Positions 16,686 through 24,611 of a DNA stretch of 53,852 nucleotides are shown here, piece by piece. The notes beneath the pieces were generated by a model. It ran no database searches. It was not told the origin of the DNA and worked only from the letters and a program-made list of their open reading frames with translations. Made by a program: the position numbers and the translations under genes. Origin of the DNA: Aquipseudomonas alcaligenes NBRC 14159 (GTDB lineage: Bacteria > Pseudomonadota > Gammaproteobacteria > Pseudomonadales > Pseudomonadaceae); contig NZ_BATI01000039.1 in the NCBI RefSeq assembly GCF_000467105.1, positions 1 to 53,852 on the forward strand, read 5' to 3'. Within the stretch, counting starts at the first letter, position 1; every line of letters starts with the position of its first letter.

Positions 16686-18233
16686 ATGGCAGAAATCAGC
16701 AGTCCTCGCCCGCTTCCCGCGACGCCGCCGGCCGTCCGCCCTGCCCAGGTCAGCGCCGCGGATCTGGCAGTGAAGCTGCTGCAGCCGCTGGAAGGCCTGC
16801 TCGCCGCCGGAGAAACCGCCAAGGCCGAGGTACTGGCGGCGAAGGAAACCGCACAGAGCTTCCAGCTGCTGCTCAAGCTGACCCTGGACAGCGGCAAGCA
16901 GACCACGCTGGAAGCCAGCAGCCCGCGCCCCCTGGCCCAGGGCACGGCACTCGCCGTTACCGCGCTCTCCGAGACGCGTCTGGCACTGGCCCTGCAGGGA
17001 GGAGATACACGCCTGCTGAGCAGCCTGGACCTAGAGCAGTTGCCGGTCGGCACCTTGCTGCAGGGCAAGGTCGAATCCCGCGAACTGATCGCCCAGCTCA
17101 AGGCTCAGCAAGCGCTCTATCGGGTGGTGGTCAGCCTGCTCAACACGCCCCTGGCCGGCAGCAAGCTGAGCATCGAAACCCCCCTGCCCCTGCCGCTGGG
17201 TAGCCTGCTTACCGCCCAGGTGCAGGGCAGCCAAAGCCTCGGATTCCTGCCGCTGAGTGGCCGCCTGGACCAACTGGTGCTGGGCCAGCAACTGGCGGCC
17301 CAGCAAGGTCGCCAGGGCTCGCTGGAGGGCCTGTTCAAGGGATTGCAGGGCATGGCCCAGCAGGACGGCCTGCCCGCCGAGTTGCGCAACAGCATCGACA
17401 AGCTGCTCGGCCTGCTGCCGGACGGCAAGCAGCTGGGCAGCTCCGACGGATTGGCCAAAGCGATGGAGCAGAGTGGCGTGTTTCTCGAAGCCAAGCTGCT
17501 GAGCGGGCAAACCCAGCAACTGCCACAGGACCTCAAGGCCAACCTGCTGCGCCTGGTCGCCCAGCTGCTGCCCAGCCTGCCTGGCGCAGCGGCACTGCCG
17601 GCGGCCAGCGCCGGTAACGCCCTGGCGCAAGCGCTGCCCGCCTTCGTCCGCAATGCCCTCGGCGCGCTCGGCCAGGCCAGCCTGCGCCAGCAAGCCATGA
17701 GCTTCCCCCTGCCCTCGCGCCTACTGCAGTCGATGGACGAGGAGGCCGATCTGGAGACGCTGCTCAAACTGGCTGCGGCCGCAGTGTCGCGCCTGCAAAC
17801 GCACCAGTTGTCCAGCCTGGCACAAAGCCAGCTGACCCCGGAAGGCAACCTGCTGACGACCTGGCAGCTGGAGCTGCCGATGCGCAACCAGCAGGACGTC
17901 GTCCCCCTGCAAGTCAAGCTGCAACGCGAGGAGTCCGGTGCGGAAAACCGCAAGGAACAGAAGGAAGTCCTGTGGCGCATCGACCTGGCGTTCGACCTCG
18001 ACCCGCTGGGACCACTGCAAGTACAGGCGCAGCTGCTGCGCGGCAGCCTGTCCAGCCAGCTGTGGGCTGAGCGTGCCGAAACCGCGCAGCTGATCGACCA
18101 GGAGCTGGACAACCTGCGCCAACGCCTGCTCGGTGCGGGCCTGGAAGTCGGCGAGCTGAGCTGCCGCCAGGGCATGCCGCCGCAGGGACCGAAAACCCAT
18201 CTGGAACAGCGCTGGGTGGACGAAACCGCATGA
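16686..18233 (+). CDS. second FliK-like hook-length / substrate-switch protein
   Basis: A 515-residue soluble protein rich in Leu, Gln and Ala. The last ~130 residues carry a flagellar hook-length control (Flg_hook) domain, seen in LAFDLDPLGPLQVQAQLLRG, then SSQLWAERAETAQLIDQELD and LRQRLLGAGLEVGELSC. It differs from the canonical fliK at 40036-41337 and stands on the opposite strand from the main flagellar block. It overlaps the FlhX-like gene by 4 bp (ATGA), so the pair is made together. A role in the export switch alongside FliK/FlhB is likely from the pairing; it may act on another substrate class. The start at ATG 16686 was chosen because residues encoded upstream run through the terminator hairpin. 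Confidence 0.75.
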   Translation: MAEISSPRPLPATPPAVRPAQVSAADLAVKLLQPLEGLLAAGETAKAEVLAAKETAQSFQLLLKLTLDSGKQTTLEASSPRPLAQGTALAVTALSETRLALALQGGDTRLLSSLDLEQLPVGTLLQGKVESRELIAQLKAQQALYRVVVSLLNTPLAGSKLSIETPLPLPLGSLLTAQVQGSQSLGFLPLSGRLDQLVLGQQLAAQQGRQGSLEGLFKGLQGMAQQDGLPAELRNSIDKLLGLLPDGKQLGSSDGLAKAMEQSGVFLEAKLLSGQTQQLPQDLKANLLRLVAQLLPSLPGAAALPAASAGNALAQALPAFVRNALGALGQASLRQQAMSFPLPSRLLQSMDEEADLETLLKLAAAAVSRLQTHQLSSLAQSQLTPEGNLLTTWQLELPMRNQQDVVPLQVKLQREESGAENRKEQKEVLWRIDLAFDLDPLGPLQVQAQLLRGSLSSQLWAERAETAQLIDQELDNLRQRLLGAGLEVGELSCRQGMPPQGPKTHLEQRWVDETA

Positions 18234-18577
18234 AGCAGGACAAAAAGGCGCCCCGCCAGGCCATCGCCCTCTCCTACGACGGCGCCAGCGCCCCCAGCCT
18301 GACGGCCAGGGGCGACGACGAGCTGGCCGAAGCCATCCTGGCCATCGCCCGCGAGTACGAGGTGCCGATCTACGAGAATGCCGAGCTGGTACGCCTGCTG
18401 GCGCGCCTGGAACTGGGTGACGCGATTCCGGAGCCGCTGTACCGCACCATCGCCGAGATCATCGCCTTCGCCTGGTACCTCAAGGGCAAACGCCCGGAAG
18501 GCTTCGTCGAAGAGCCAGCGGAGCGCGACGTCAGTCCCGCGTCACCCCTGCAGCTGCTGCCGGCGCCCCGGGGTTGA
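18230..18577 (+). CDS. FlhB C-terminal-domain protein (FlhX type)
   Basis: A 115-residue protein related to the cytoplasmic C-terminal fragment of FlhB/YscU export-gate proteins. It starts (AIALSYDG) just where FlhB continues after its self-cleavage site NPTH (FAVALKYDP in the flhB of this window), and the rest follows the same fold (EAILAIAREYEVPIYENAEL, PEPLYRTIAEIIAFAWYLKG). It has no membrane helices and no NPTH of its own, so it resembles a pre-cleaved FlhB-CC. Helicobacter FlhX of this kind can replace that fragment. Its 3' end overlaps the converging rhodanese gene by 47 bp. Confidence 0.8.
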   Translation: MKQDKKAPRQAIALSYDGASAPSLTARGDDELAEAILAIAREYEVPIYENAELVRLLARLELGDAIPEPLYRTIAEIIAFAWYLKGKRPEGFVEEPAERDVSPASPLQLLPAPRG

Positions 18578-18998
18578 AGGCGAGCATCTCGCCTGCACTG
18601 CCCTTGCCCTGCGGGAAGTCGAGCAGCTGCCAGGCGAAATAGCCGGAACGGAAGTAATAGACCTGCTGGAAGCCCCAGCCCACAGCGCGGCGTGCAGCCT
18701 CTGCACTGTGCGGGCAGACCTCGCTGTCGCAGTACAGGACCATCGGCATGGCGCGCGGCCAGTCGGGATTGGCCAGCTCATCAAAGCGCCGCTCCAGTGC
18801 CAGGTGCAGGGCTCCATGGACATGCCCCCAGCCCCACTCGCGGGCCGGCCGCACATCGATGAAGAGAACCCCGAACTCGTAGAGCTGACGTGCCTGCACG
18901 GCATTGATCGTCGTCGCGCCCTTGACCGACAGAGGCGCCTCGCTGGCGCCGACGCTGGGCACGCCCAGGCACAGCAGCAACATCAACGCAACACGCAT
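18531..18998 (-). CDS. exported rhodanese-like protein
   Basis: A 155-residue protein with a signal peptide (MRVALMLLLCLGVPSVGA) and one rhodanese domain (GVLFIDVRPAREWGWGHVHGALHL; active loop YCDSEVCPHS with Cys 90 and Cys 95). It probably acts in the periplasm in sulphur transfer or redox chemistry; the extra Cys in the loop could allow an internal disulphide. The start follows AGGAGG. It lies downstream of the DUF2802 gene and overlaps flhX tail to tail. Confidence 0.8.
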   Translation of the reverse strand: MRVALMLLLCLGVPSVGASEAPLSVKGATTINAVQARQLYEFGVLFIDVRPAREWGWGHVHGALHLALERRFDELANPDWPRAMPMVLYCDSEVCPHSAEAARRAVGWGFQQVYYFRSGYFAWQLLDFPQGKGSAGEMLAFNPGAPAAAAGVTRD

Positions 18999-19113
18999 GG
19001 CGGACCTCCTCGAGAAGCCATCCCCCTGTGTTCAGGTTAGGCACACTGAGGCCACGCGCTTGGAACGCTTAGCGCCGCACGGTCGAGAAGTGAGAACCGA
19101 AAGAAGTAAGGAC

Positions 19114-19518
19114 TCAGGAGCGCTGCTTGGGCGCCTTGTGCAGGCGACTGACCAGCTCGGCCTCGGCCTGGGTCAGACCGCAGGAGTGCGTCAGGTCATC
19201 GACACTGGCGCCCATGCCCACCAGGCGTGCGGCCTGGGTGAAAGACAGGCTGGAAGGGTCGCGCTGCTCCATCTGATTGAGCTTGTCGGGCAACGGCGCC
19301 ACCACCCGACGCAGTTCGTGCAACTCCTCGCCCATGCGGATGCTGCCGGTCAGGTAGGCATCCAGACGCTTGCCCAGCTCTCTCAGACGCTGATCGCGGA
19401 AGGCATCGCGCTCCTTCTGCAGCTCAGCCTGCTGGCGCAGCTTCAGCGCCAGCTGGTAGCTGAAGCCGCCAAGCAGCACGCAGAACAGGCCGAGCACGGC
19501 CACCGCGATCTCCAGCAT
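19114..19518 (-). CDS. DUF2802 membrane-anchored protein
   Basis: A 134-residue protein. An N-terminal membrane helix (LEIAVAVLGLFCVLLGGFSYQL) is followed by a basic coiled coil (~25-85) and a small C-terminal helical domain (ARLVGMGASVDDLTHSCGLTQAEAELVSRLH) that looks like a helix-turn-helix but is typical of DUF2802. It starts 3 bp after cheW, so it is part of the chemotaxis operon; its function is unknown to me. A link to array placement is only suggested by position. Confidence 0.8.
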   Translation of the reverse strand: MLEIAVAVLGLFCVLLGGFSYQLALKLRQQAELQKERDAFRDQRLRELGKRLDAYLTGSIRMGEELHELRRVVAPLPDKLNQMEQRDPSSLSFTQAARLVGMGASVDDLTHSCGLTQAEAELVSRLHKAPKQRS

Positions 19519-19521
19519 GGG

Positions 19522-20001
19522 TCAGATGCTCTCCAGCTCGGACCACTCTTCCTCGCTCATCATCTTGTCCAGCTCGACCAGGATGAGCAGCTCGCCGTTC
19601 TTGTTGCACACGCCCTGGATGAACTTGGCCGACTCCTCGTTGCCCACGTTCGGCGCGGTTTCCACCTCGGACTGACGCAGGTAGACCACTTCGGCAACGC
19701 TGTCGACCAGGATGCCGACCACCTGCTTGTCCGCCTCGATGATGACGATACGGGTGTTGTCGGTCACCGGAGCCGACGACAGACCGAAGCGCTGGCGAGT
19801 ATCGATCACGGTGACCACGTTACCGCGCAGGTTGATGATGCCCAGCACATAGGCCGGTGCACCCGGAACCGGAGCGATCTCGGTATAGCGCAGGACTTCC
19901 TGCACCTGCATCACGTTGATGCCGTAGGTCTCGTTATCCAGGCGGAAGGTCACCCACTGCAGGATAGGATCTTCGGAACCTTGCGCTGACGTTTTCTTCA
20001 T
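19522..20001 (-). CDS. cheW: Chemotaxis coupling protein CheW
   Basis: A 159-residue protein made of one CheW domain (WVTFRLDNETYGINVMQVQEVLRY, VLGIINLRGNVVTVIDTRQRFGL). It couples CheA to chemoreceptors in the polar array. It is slightly shorter than E. coli CheW and ends in an acidic tail. It lies downstream of parP, with two small hairpins in the gap. Confidence 0.94.
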   Translation of the reverse strand: MKKTSAQGSEDPILQWVTFRLDNETYGINVMQVQEVLRYTEIAPVPGAPAYVLGIINLRGNVVTVIDTRQRFGLSSAPVTDNTRIVIIEADKQVVGILVDSVAEVVYLRQSEVETAPNVGNEESAKFIQGVCNKNGELLILVELDKMMSEEEWSELESI

Positions 20002-20021
20002 GTCCCTAGCCTCGGTCTAGT

Positions 20022-20054
20022 GCCGCCTTCGGCGGCGTTCGCGGGTATGCCCGC
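20022..20054. repeat. two tandem hairpins between parP and cheW
   Basis: GCCGCC/GGCGGC around a TTC loop and GCGGG/CCCGC around a TATG loop, 4 nt apart. No T-tract follows in either direction, so they look like RNA processing or stability elements rather than terminators. Confidence 0.5.
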
Positions 20055-20083
20055 TTGTCGTTAACTATAGAGCCCCCGCCGCA

Positions 20084-20917
20084 TCAGTGCGGGCGGACGG
20101 CTCCGTTGCGCGTAGCGCCGCTGGCGATCAGCTCGGCCAGGGCCGAGACATCGAGCAACGCACACATGTGTTCGATCACCGTACCGGCCAGCCAGGGCCG
20201 CTGCGAGCGCTGGCTACGCCATTTGATCTCGCTCGGCTCCAGGCGGATCGAGCGGCTGACCTGATGCACGGCCAGCCCCCACTCGTAGCCTTGCACGGAG
20301 ATTACATACTGCAGGCCTTCGCGGAAATCGTCGCGATAGCGCTCGGGCATTACCCAGCGCGCGGTATCCAGGACTTTCAGGTTGCCCGCCTGGCTCGGCA
20401 GTATGCCAAGGAACCAGTCGGGCTGGCCGAACAGCGGCGTGAGCTCCGCATCGGCCAGCGGGTAGATGGTCCCCAGGCACACCAGCGGCACCGCCAGGGT
20501 GAGGCCGGCAACGTCGAAGAGCAGGCACTCGAAAGGCTCATCGGCCCAGCTCGGGCGGCCATCCAGGCTCACCGCCGCCGGCGTGGGCGCAGGCTCGACC
20601 GCGACCACAACCTCCGGCGTGGCGACCACCACCGGCTGCGGTACGACGACTTCGGCCTGGGGCGGCACCTCCGGCAGGCGCAGATCGATGGTCGGCAGTA
20701 CTTGCGGCTTGGCCTCGGCCAGCGCCAGTGGCCGGGTCAGTACCGGCTTGGCTTCCACTCGCCGGGCGTCACGCACCTGCTCTTCGAGGACGGCAGCCTC
20801 GAATTCGTCGAGCACACCGCTCTCCTCCAGCTCGACAGCCGCCTCCTGCAGCAGAGCATCCAGATAGGACTGCAGGGCCTGCTGGGGGCGCGTGACGGTG
20901 GTTGCGGTGCGACTCAT
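20084..20917 (-). CDS. parP: CheW-domain polar array protein ParP
   Basis: A 277-residue protein. The N-terminal ~50 residues are helical and acidic (QSYLDALLQEAAVELEES), then a Pro/Val-rich linker (~60-140), then a CheW-like domain (FECLLFDVAGLTLAVPLVCLGTIYP onwards). In Vibrio and Pseudomonas, ParP links the ParA-like ParC to CheA and keeps arrays at the pole, and it sits between parC and cheW as here. ATG 20917 is preferred; a GTG 12 bp upstream is possible and neither has a clear ribosome site. Confidence 0.85.
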   Translation of the reverse strand: MSRTATTVTRPQQALQSYLDALLQEAAVELEESGVLDEFEAAVLEEQVRDARRVEAKPVLTRPLALAEAKPQVLPTIDLRLPEVPPQAEVVVPQPVVVATPEVVVAVEPAPTPAAVSLDGRPSWADEPFECLLFDVAGLTLAVPLVCLGTIYPLADAELTPLFGQPDWFLGILPSQAGNLKVLDTARWVMPERYRDDFREGLQYVISVQGYEWGLAVHQVSRSIRLEPSEIKWRSQRSQRPWLAGTVIEHMCALLDVSALAELIASGATRNGAVRPH

Positions 20918-21003
20918 AAGGTAATCCACGAAAGAAGTCTGTACAGCCTATCGGCAGGGCCCGTGCGGGACTTGAGCCTACCTACTCAGCATAGTCCGAA
21001 CTC

Positions 21004-21792
21004 TCAGGCCACCTGGGTGGCCGGCTGGGCCGCCAGCAGGTGCTTGAGCAGCGCGCGGTAGGCGATCACCCCGCGGCTGTTGCCATCGAATTGCGAAGGC
21101 GTCAGCCCTGCCCGGCTGGCGTCACGCAGCCGTGTATCCACCGGCACATAGGCCTGCCAGAGGTGCTCGGGATAGGCGTTGCGCAGCACTCGCAGCGTAC
21201 TCAGCGACGCCTGGGTACGGCGGTCGAACAGGGTTGGCACTATGGTGTAGGGCAATGGCTGCTTGCGCGAGCGATTGACCATGTTGAGGGTGCTGACCAT
21301 ACGTTCCAGCCCCTTCACCGCGAGAAACTCGGTCTGCACCGGGATCACCAACTGCTGGCTGGCGGCCAGGGCATTGACCATCAGCACGCCCAGCAGTGGC
21401 GGGCTATCGATGATGGCATGGTCGAACTTTTCCCACAGCTGCGCCAGGCTTTTGGCGATGACCAGCCCCAGGCCGTTCTGCCCTGGCGACTGGCGCTCGA
21501 GCGTGGCCAGTGCGGTACTGGACGGCAGCAGGAAGATGTTCTCATGGCTGGTAGGCAGCAGCAGGCTGGCCGGCAGCCCCTGCGGCACGTTGCCCTGATG
21601 CAGAAACAGGTCGAAATTGCTGTGCTCCAGGGTATCCGGATCGTGGCCGAAATAGCTGGTCATCGACCCGTGCGGGTCCAGGTCGACCACCACCACGCGC
21701 TTACCGGCATCAGCCAGCAGGCCTGCCAGAGCGATGGATGTGGTGGTCTTGCCGACTCCACCTTTTTGATTGGCTACTGCCCAGACTTTCAT
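21004..21792 (-). CDS. parC: ParA-like ATPase ParC (polar positioning of chemotaxis arrays)
   Basis: A 262-residue Walker-type ATPase with a deviant P-loop NQKGGVGKTTTSIALAG near the N-terminus, VVVDLDPHGSMTSYFG, and DHAIIDSPPLLGVLMVNAL. This is the cytoskeletal-type ParA that recruits chemotaxis proteins to the old pole, not the chromosomal partition ParA, judged by its place between motD and parP. It is also not topoisomerase ParC, which shares the name. Confidence 0.88.
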   Translation of the reverse strand: MKVWAVANQKGGVGKTTTSIALAGLLADAGKRVVVVDLDPHGSMTSYFGHDPDTLEHSNFDLFLHQGNVPQGLPASLLLPTSHENIFLLPSSTALATLERQSPGQNGLGLVIAKSLAQLWEKFDHAIIDSPPLLGVLMVNALAASQQLVIPVQTEFLAVKGLERMVSTLNMVNRSRKQPLPYTIVPTLFDRRTQASLSTLRVLRNAYPEHLWQAYVPVDTRLRDASRAGLTPSQFDGNSRGVIAYRALLKHLLAAQPATQVA

Positions 21793-21843
21793 TTTCTTGG
21801 TCCTCCCGGCCTGGCCGCCCCCTGCCGAGAACTGGGTGACGCC

Positions 21844-22728
21844 TCAGGGTGCGGGCGTCGGAATATTGGCGGAACCAGCTGCAGGCGCCACCACTGGTTG
21901 TGCCGGTGCAGGTTGCGTGCCAGCACGCTGCAGCGCGGGGTCGGCCTTGGCGTTACTACTACCGACACCACTGATGCTACGGCGCACATCAAGATTACGC
22001 GACACCACCAGCACCACCCGGCGATTGCGTGCACGCCCCTCCGCGGTGGCATTGTCCGCCACCGGCTGGAACTCGCCATAGCCGACCGCTGCCATGCGCC
22101 CCGGGTTCACCCCATCCATCGCCAGCATGCGCACGATGCTGGCCGCCCGCGCCGAGGAAAGCTCCCAGTTGCTCGGGTACTGCGCGGTGTTGATCGGCAG
22201 GTTGTCGGTAAAGCCTTCGACATGTACCGGATTCTCGTAAGGCGCGAGGATCTTCGCCACCTTCTCGATCAGGGTGAAGGCCATTTCGTTCGGGACCGCG
22301 TCGCCGCTGGGAAACAGCAGGCTGGAGTTCAACTCAATCTCCACCCACAGTTCGTTACCGCGCACGGTCAGCTGTTCGGAAGCGATCAGGTCGCCGAAGG
22401 CATCGCGCATGCTGCTGGCGATCTGCTGCAGCGGGTCGCTCGGCTCAGCGCTGGAGGTGCTGCTGTTGGGATTGTCCTCGATCATCGAGCGGTCCGGCTC
22501 GGTGGTACGCGGCTTCTCGTCACCGATCGGAATCGGCTTGATCGCCCGCTCCGGCTCGCTGAATACCCCCACCAGACTCTCGGACAGGACTTTGTACTTG
22601 CCCTCGTTGATCGAGGAGATCGAGTACATCACCACGAAAAAGGCGAATAGCAGGGTGATGAAGTCCGCGTAGGACACCAGCCAGCGTTCGTGATTCTCAT
22701 GCTCTTCGTGATTGCGCCGGCGGGCCAT
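21844..22728 (-). CDS. motD: Flagellar stator protein MotD (MotB-like)
   Basis: A 294-residue protein. A basic N-terminus leads to a single membrane helix with the proton-channel Asp (Asp 22 in WLVSYADFITLLFAFFVVMYS), a plug segment, and an OmpA-type peptidoglycan-binding domain (VHVEGFTDNLPI, NWELSSARAASIVRML). It partners MotC to form the second stator set known in Pseudomonas. The Ala/Pro-rich C-terminal tail (~260-294) is not part of the OmpA fold. Confidence 0.94.
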   Translation of the reverse strand: MARRRNHEEHENHERWLVSYADFITLLFAFFVVMYSISSINEGKYKVLSESLVGVFSEPERAIKPIPIGDEKPRTTEPDRSMIEDNPNSSTSSAEPSDPLQQIASSMRDAFGDLIASEQLTVRGNELWVEIELNSSLLFPSGDAVPNEMAFTLIEKVAKILAPYENPVHVEGFTDNLPINTAQYPSNWELSSARAASIVRMLAMDGVNPGRMAAVGYGEFQPVADNATAEGRARNRRVVLVVSRNLDVRRSISGVGSSNAKADPALQRAGTQPAPAQPVVAPAAGSANIPTPAP

Positions 22729-22731
22729 GGG

Positions 22732-23472
22732 TCAATCCATGAAGCCCTGCAGCTTCAGCTCGATGGAGCGTGGGTTCTCACCTTCGGCAATCGACAGAAT
22801 GCCTTCCAGCAGCATCTCGCGATAACGCGACTGACGCATGGCGATGGCCTTGAGCTTGTTGCCGATCGGCAGCAGCAGCAGGTTGGCGAAGGCCACACCG
22901 TAGATGGTGGCGACGAAGGCCACGGCAATCCCGCTGCCCAGCTTGCTGGGGTCGGCCAGGTTGCCCATCACGTGAATCAGCCCCATCACCGCACCGATGA
23001 TACCGATGGTCGGCGCGTAGCCACCCATGCTCTCGAATACCTTGGCCGCCTGGATGTCACGGGCTTCCTGGGTATAGAGGTCAACCTCCAGGATACTGCG
23101 AATGGCCTCGGGCTCGGCGCCATCGACCAGCAGCTGCAGGCCCTTGCGCGCATAGGGGTCGGCCTCGACATCGGCCACCGACTCCAGCCCCAGCAGGCCT
23201 TCCTTGCGTGCGGTCATGCTCCAGCCGACGACGCTGTTGATGCCGCCAACCAGATCGATACGCGGGGGAAAGACAATCCAGCCGAGGATCGCCAGGGCGC
23301 GCTTGAACACATTCATCGGCGCCTGGATGAAAGCGGCCCCCAGAGTGCCGCCAATCACGATCAGTGCCGCCGGGCCGTTGACCAGCGCCCCCGCATGCCC
23401 GCCTTCCAGGTAGTTGCCGCCGATGATGGCGACAAACGCCAGGATGACGCCGATGAGGCTCAGTACATCCAT
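22732..23472 (-). CDS. motC: Flagellar stator protein MotC (MotA-like)
   Basis: A 246-residue protein with four membrane helices and a cytoplasmic loop. The first helices contain ILAFVAIIGGNYLEGG and the C-terminal pair includes YAPTIGIIGAVMGLIHVMGNL and AVAFVATIYGVAFANLLLLPIG. It generates torque together with MotD. Its ATG shares one base with the cheB stop. Confidence 0.94.
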   Translation of the reverse strand: MDVLSLIGVILAFVAIIGGNYLEGGHAGALVNGPAALIVIGGTLGAAFIQAPMNVFKRALAILGWIVFPPRIDLVGGINSVVGWSMTARKEGLLGLESVADVEADPYARKGLQLLVDGAEPEAIRSILEVDLYTQEARDIQAAKVFESMGGYAPTIGIIGAVMGLIHVMGNLADPSKLGSGIAVAFVATIYGVAFANLLLLPIGNKLKAIAMRQSRYREMLLEGILSIAEGENPRSIELKLQGFMD

Positions 23473-24572
23473 CAGATGCAGGCCTCGGCCAGATGCCGAC
23501 CTATGTCATCGAGACCGTACACCGCATCGGCCAGATTGGCCTTCACCACGGCCATGGGCATGCCGTAGATCACACAGCTGGCCTCATCCTGGGCCCACAC
23601 CTGGCTGCCGCTCTGCTTGAGCAGACGCGCGCCCTCACGCCCATCGGCGCCCATGCCGGTGAGCACCACGGCCAGGACCTTGTCGCTGAACGACTTGGCA
23701 GCCGAGCCGAAGGTGATATCGACACAGGGCTTGTAGTTGAGGCGCTCGTCGCCAGGGAGGATTTTCACTACCCCACGGGCGTCGACCATCATCTGCTTGC
23801 CGCCAGGGGCCAGCAGCGCCAGGCCGGGACGCAGCAGATCGCCGTCCTCGGCCTCCTTGACGGTGATCCGGCAGAGCTTGTCCAGGCGCTCGGCAAAGGC
23901 CTTGGTAAAGGCCGCCGGCATGTGCTGGATCAACACGATCGGCGCCGGAAAGCTGGCCGGCAACTGGGTCAACACCCGCTGCAGGGCCACCGGGCCGCCG
24001 GTGGAGGTGCCGATTGCCACCAGCTTGTATGACTTGCGCTTGGGCGCAGCCGCGCTGGATGTCGCCGCAGGCGAAGCCGGGCTCGGGCGGCTTGCCGGAG
24101 CAGGCGCGGCACCGCGGGCAGCCGGAGCGGCGGCGGTCGGAGCGCTTGGCGGGCTGAAGGTACTGAAACGACGGTTGCTGCGCGCGATGGTGTGGACCTT
24201 CTCGCACAGCAGCGCCTTGACCTTCTCCGGGTTGCGCGAGATGTCCTCGAAGTTCTTCGGCAGGTAATCGACCGCCCCCGCATCCAGCGCATCCAGGGTG
24301 ACGCGGGCGCCCTCGTGGGTGAGGGAGGAGAACATCAGCACCGGCGTCGGGCAGGACTGCATGATGTTCCTGACCGCCGTGATGCCATCCATCATCGGCA
24401 TCTCGTAGTCCATGGTGATGACGTCAGGCTTCAGTGCCTGGGCCTGATCGATGGCCTCGCGACCATTGGTGGCGGTACCTACGACCTGGATATCGGGATC
24501 AGCGGAGAGGATCTCCGAAACCCGGCGGCGGAAAAAGCCGGAATCATCCACCACCAGGACCTTGACTGCCAT
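23472..24572 (-). CDS. cheB: Chemotaxis methylesterase CheB
   Basis: A 366-residue response regulator that demethylates (and deamidates) receptors. The receiver domain has phospho-acceptor Asp 55 in VITMDYEMP. An Ala/Pro linker (~145-175) follows, then the esterase domain with AIGTSTGGP (Ser), IQHMPAAFT (His) and GMGADGREG (Asp). ATG 24572 follows GGAG with 5-nt spacing; a GTG 6 bp upstream is less likely. No cheR is present in the window. Confidence 0.95.
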   Translation of the reverse strand: MAVKVLVVDDSGFFRRRVSEILSADPDIQVVGTATNGREAIDQAQALKPDVITMDYEMPMMDGITAVRNIMQSCPTPVLMFSSLTHEGARVTLDALDAGAVDYLPKNFEDISRNPEKVKALLCEKVHTIARSNRRFSTFSPPSAPTAAAPAARGAAPAPASRPSPASPAATSSAAAPKRKSYKLVAIGTSTGGPVALQRVLTQLPASFPAPIVLIQHMPAAFTKAFAERLDKLCRITVKEAEDGDLLRPGLALLAPGGKQMMVDARGVVKILPGDERLNYKPCVDITFGSAAKSFSDKVLAVVLTGMGADGREGARLLKQSGSQVWAQDEASCVIYGMPMAVVKANLADAVYGLDDIGRHLAEACI

Positions 24573-24611
24573 AAACACTCCAGAGCGGCCGGATTGACCG
24601 GCCGCGAACGA

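Noticed and set aside
16686..18233. The second fliK-like gene as a decayed duplicate
   Set aside because: The frame is full length with an intact C-terminal domain and a coupled partner gene; sequence differs too much from fliK for a recent copy.
20022..20054. Hairpins between parP and cheW as a terminator
   Set aside because: No T-tract follows on either strand and cheW needs read-through, as no promoter is visible in the gap.
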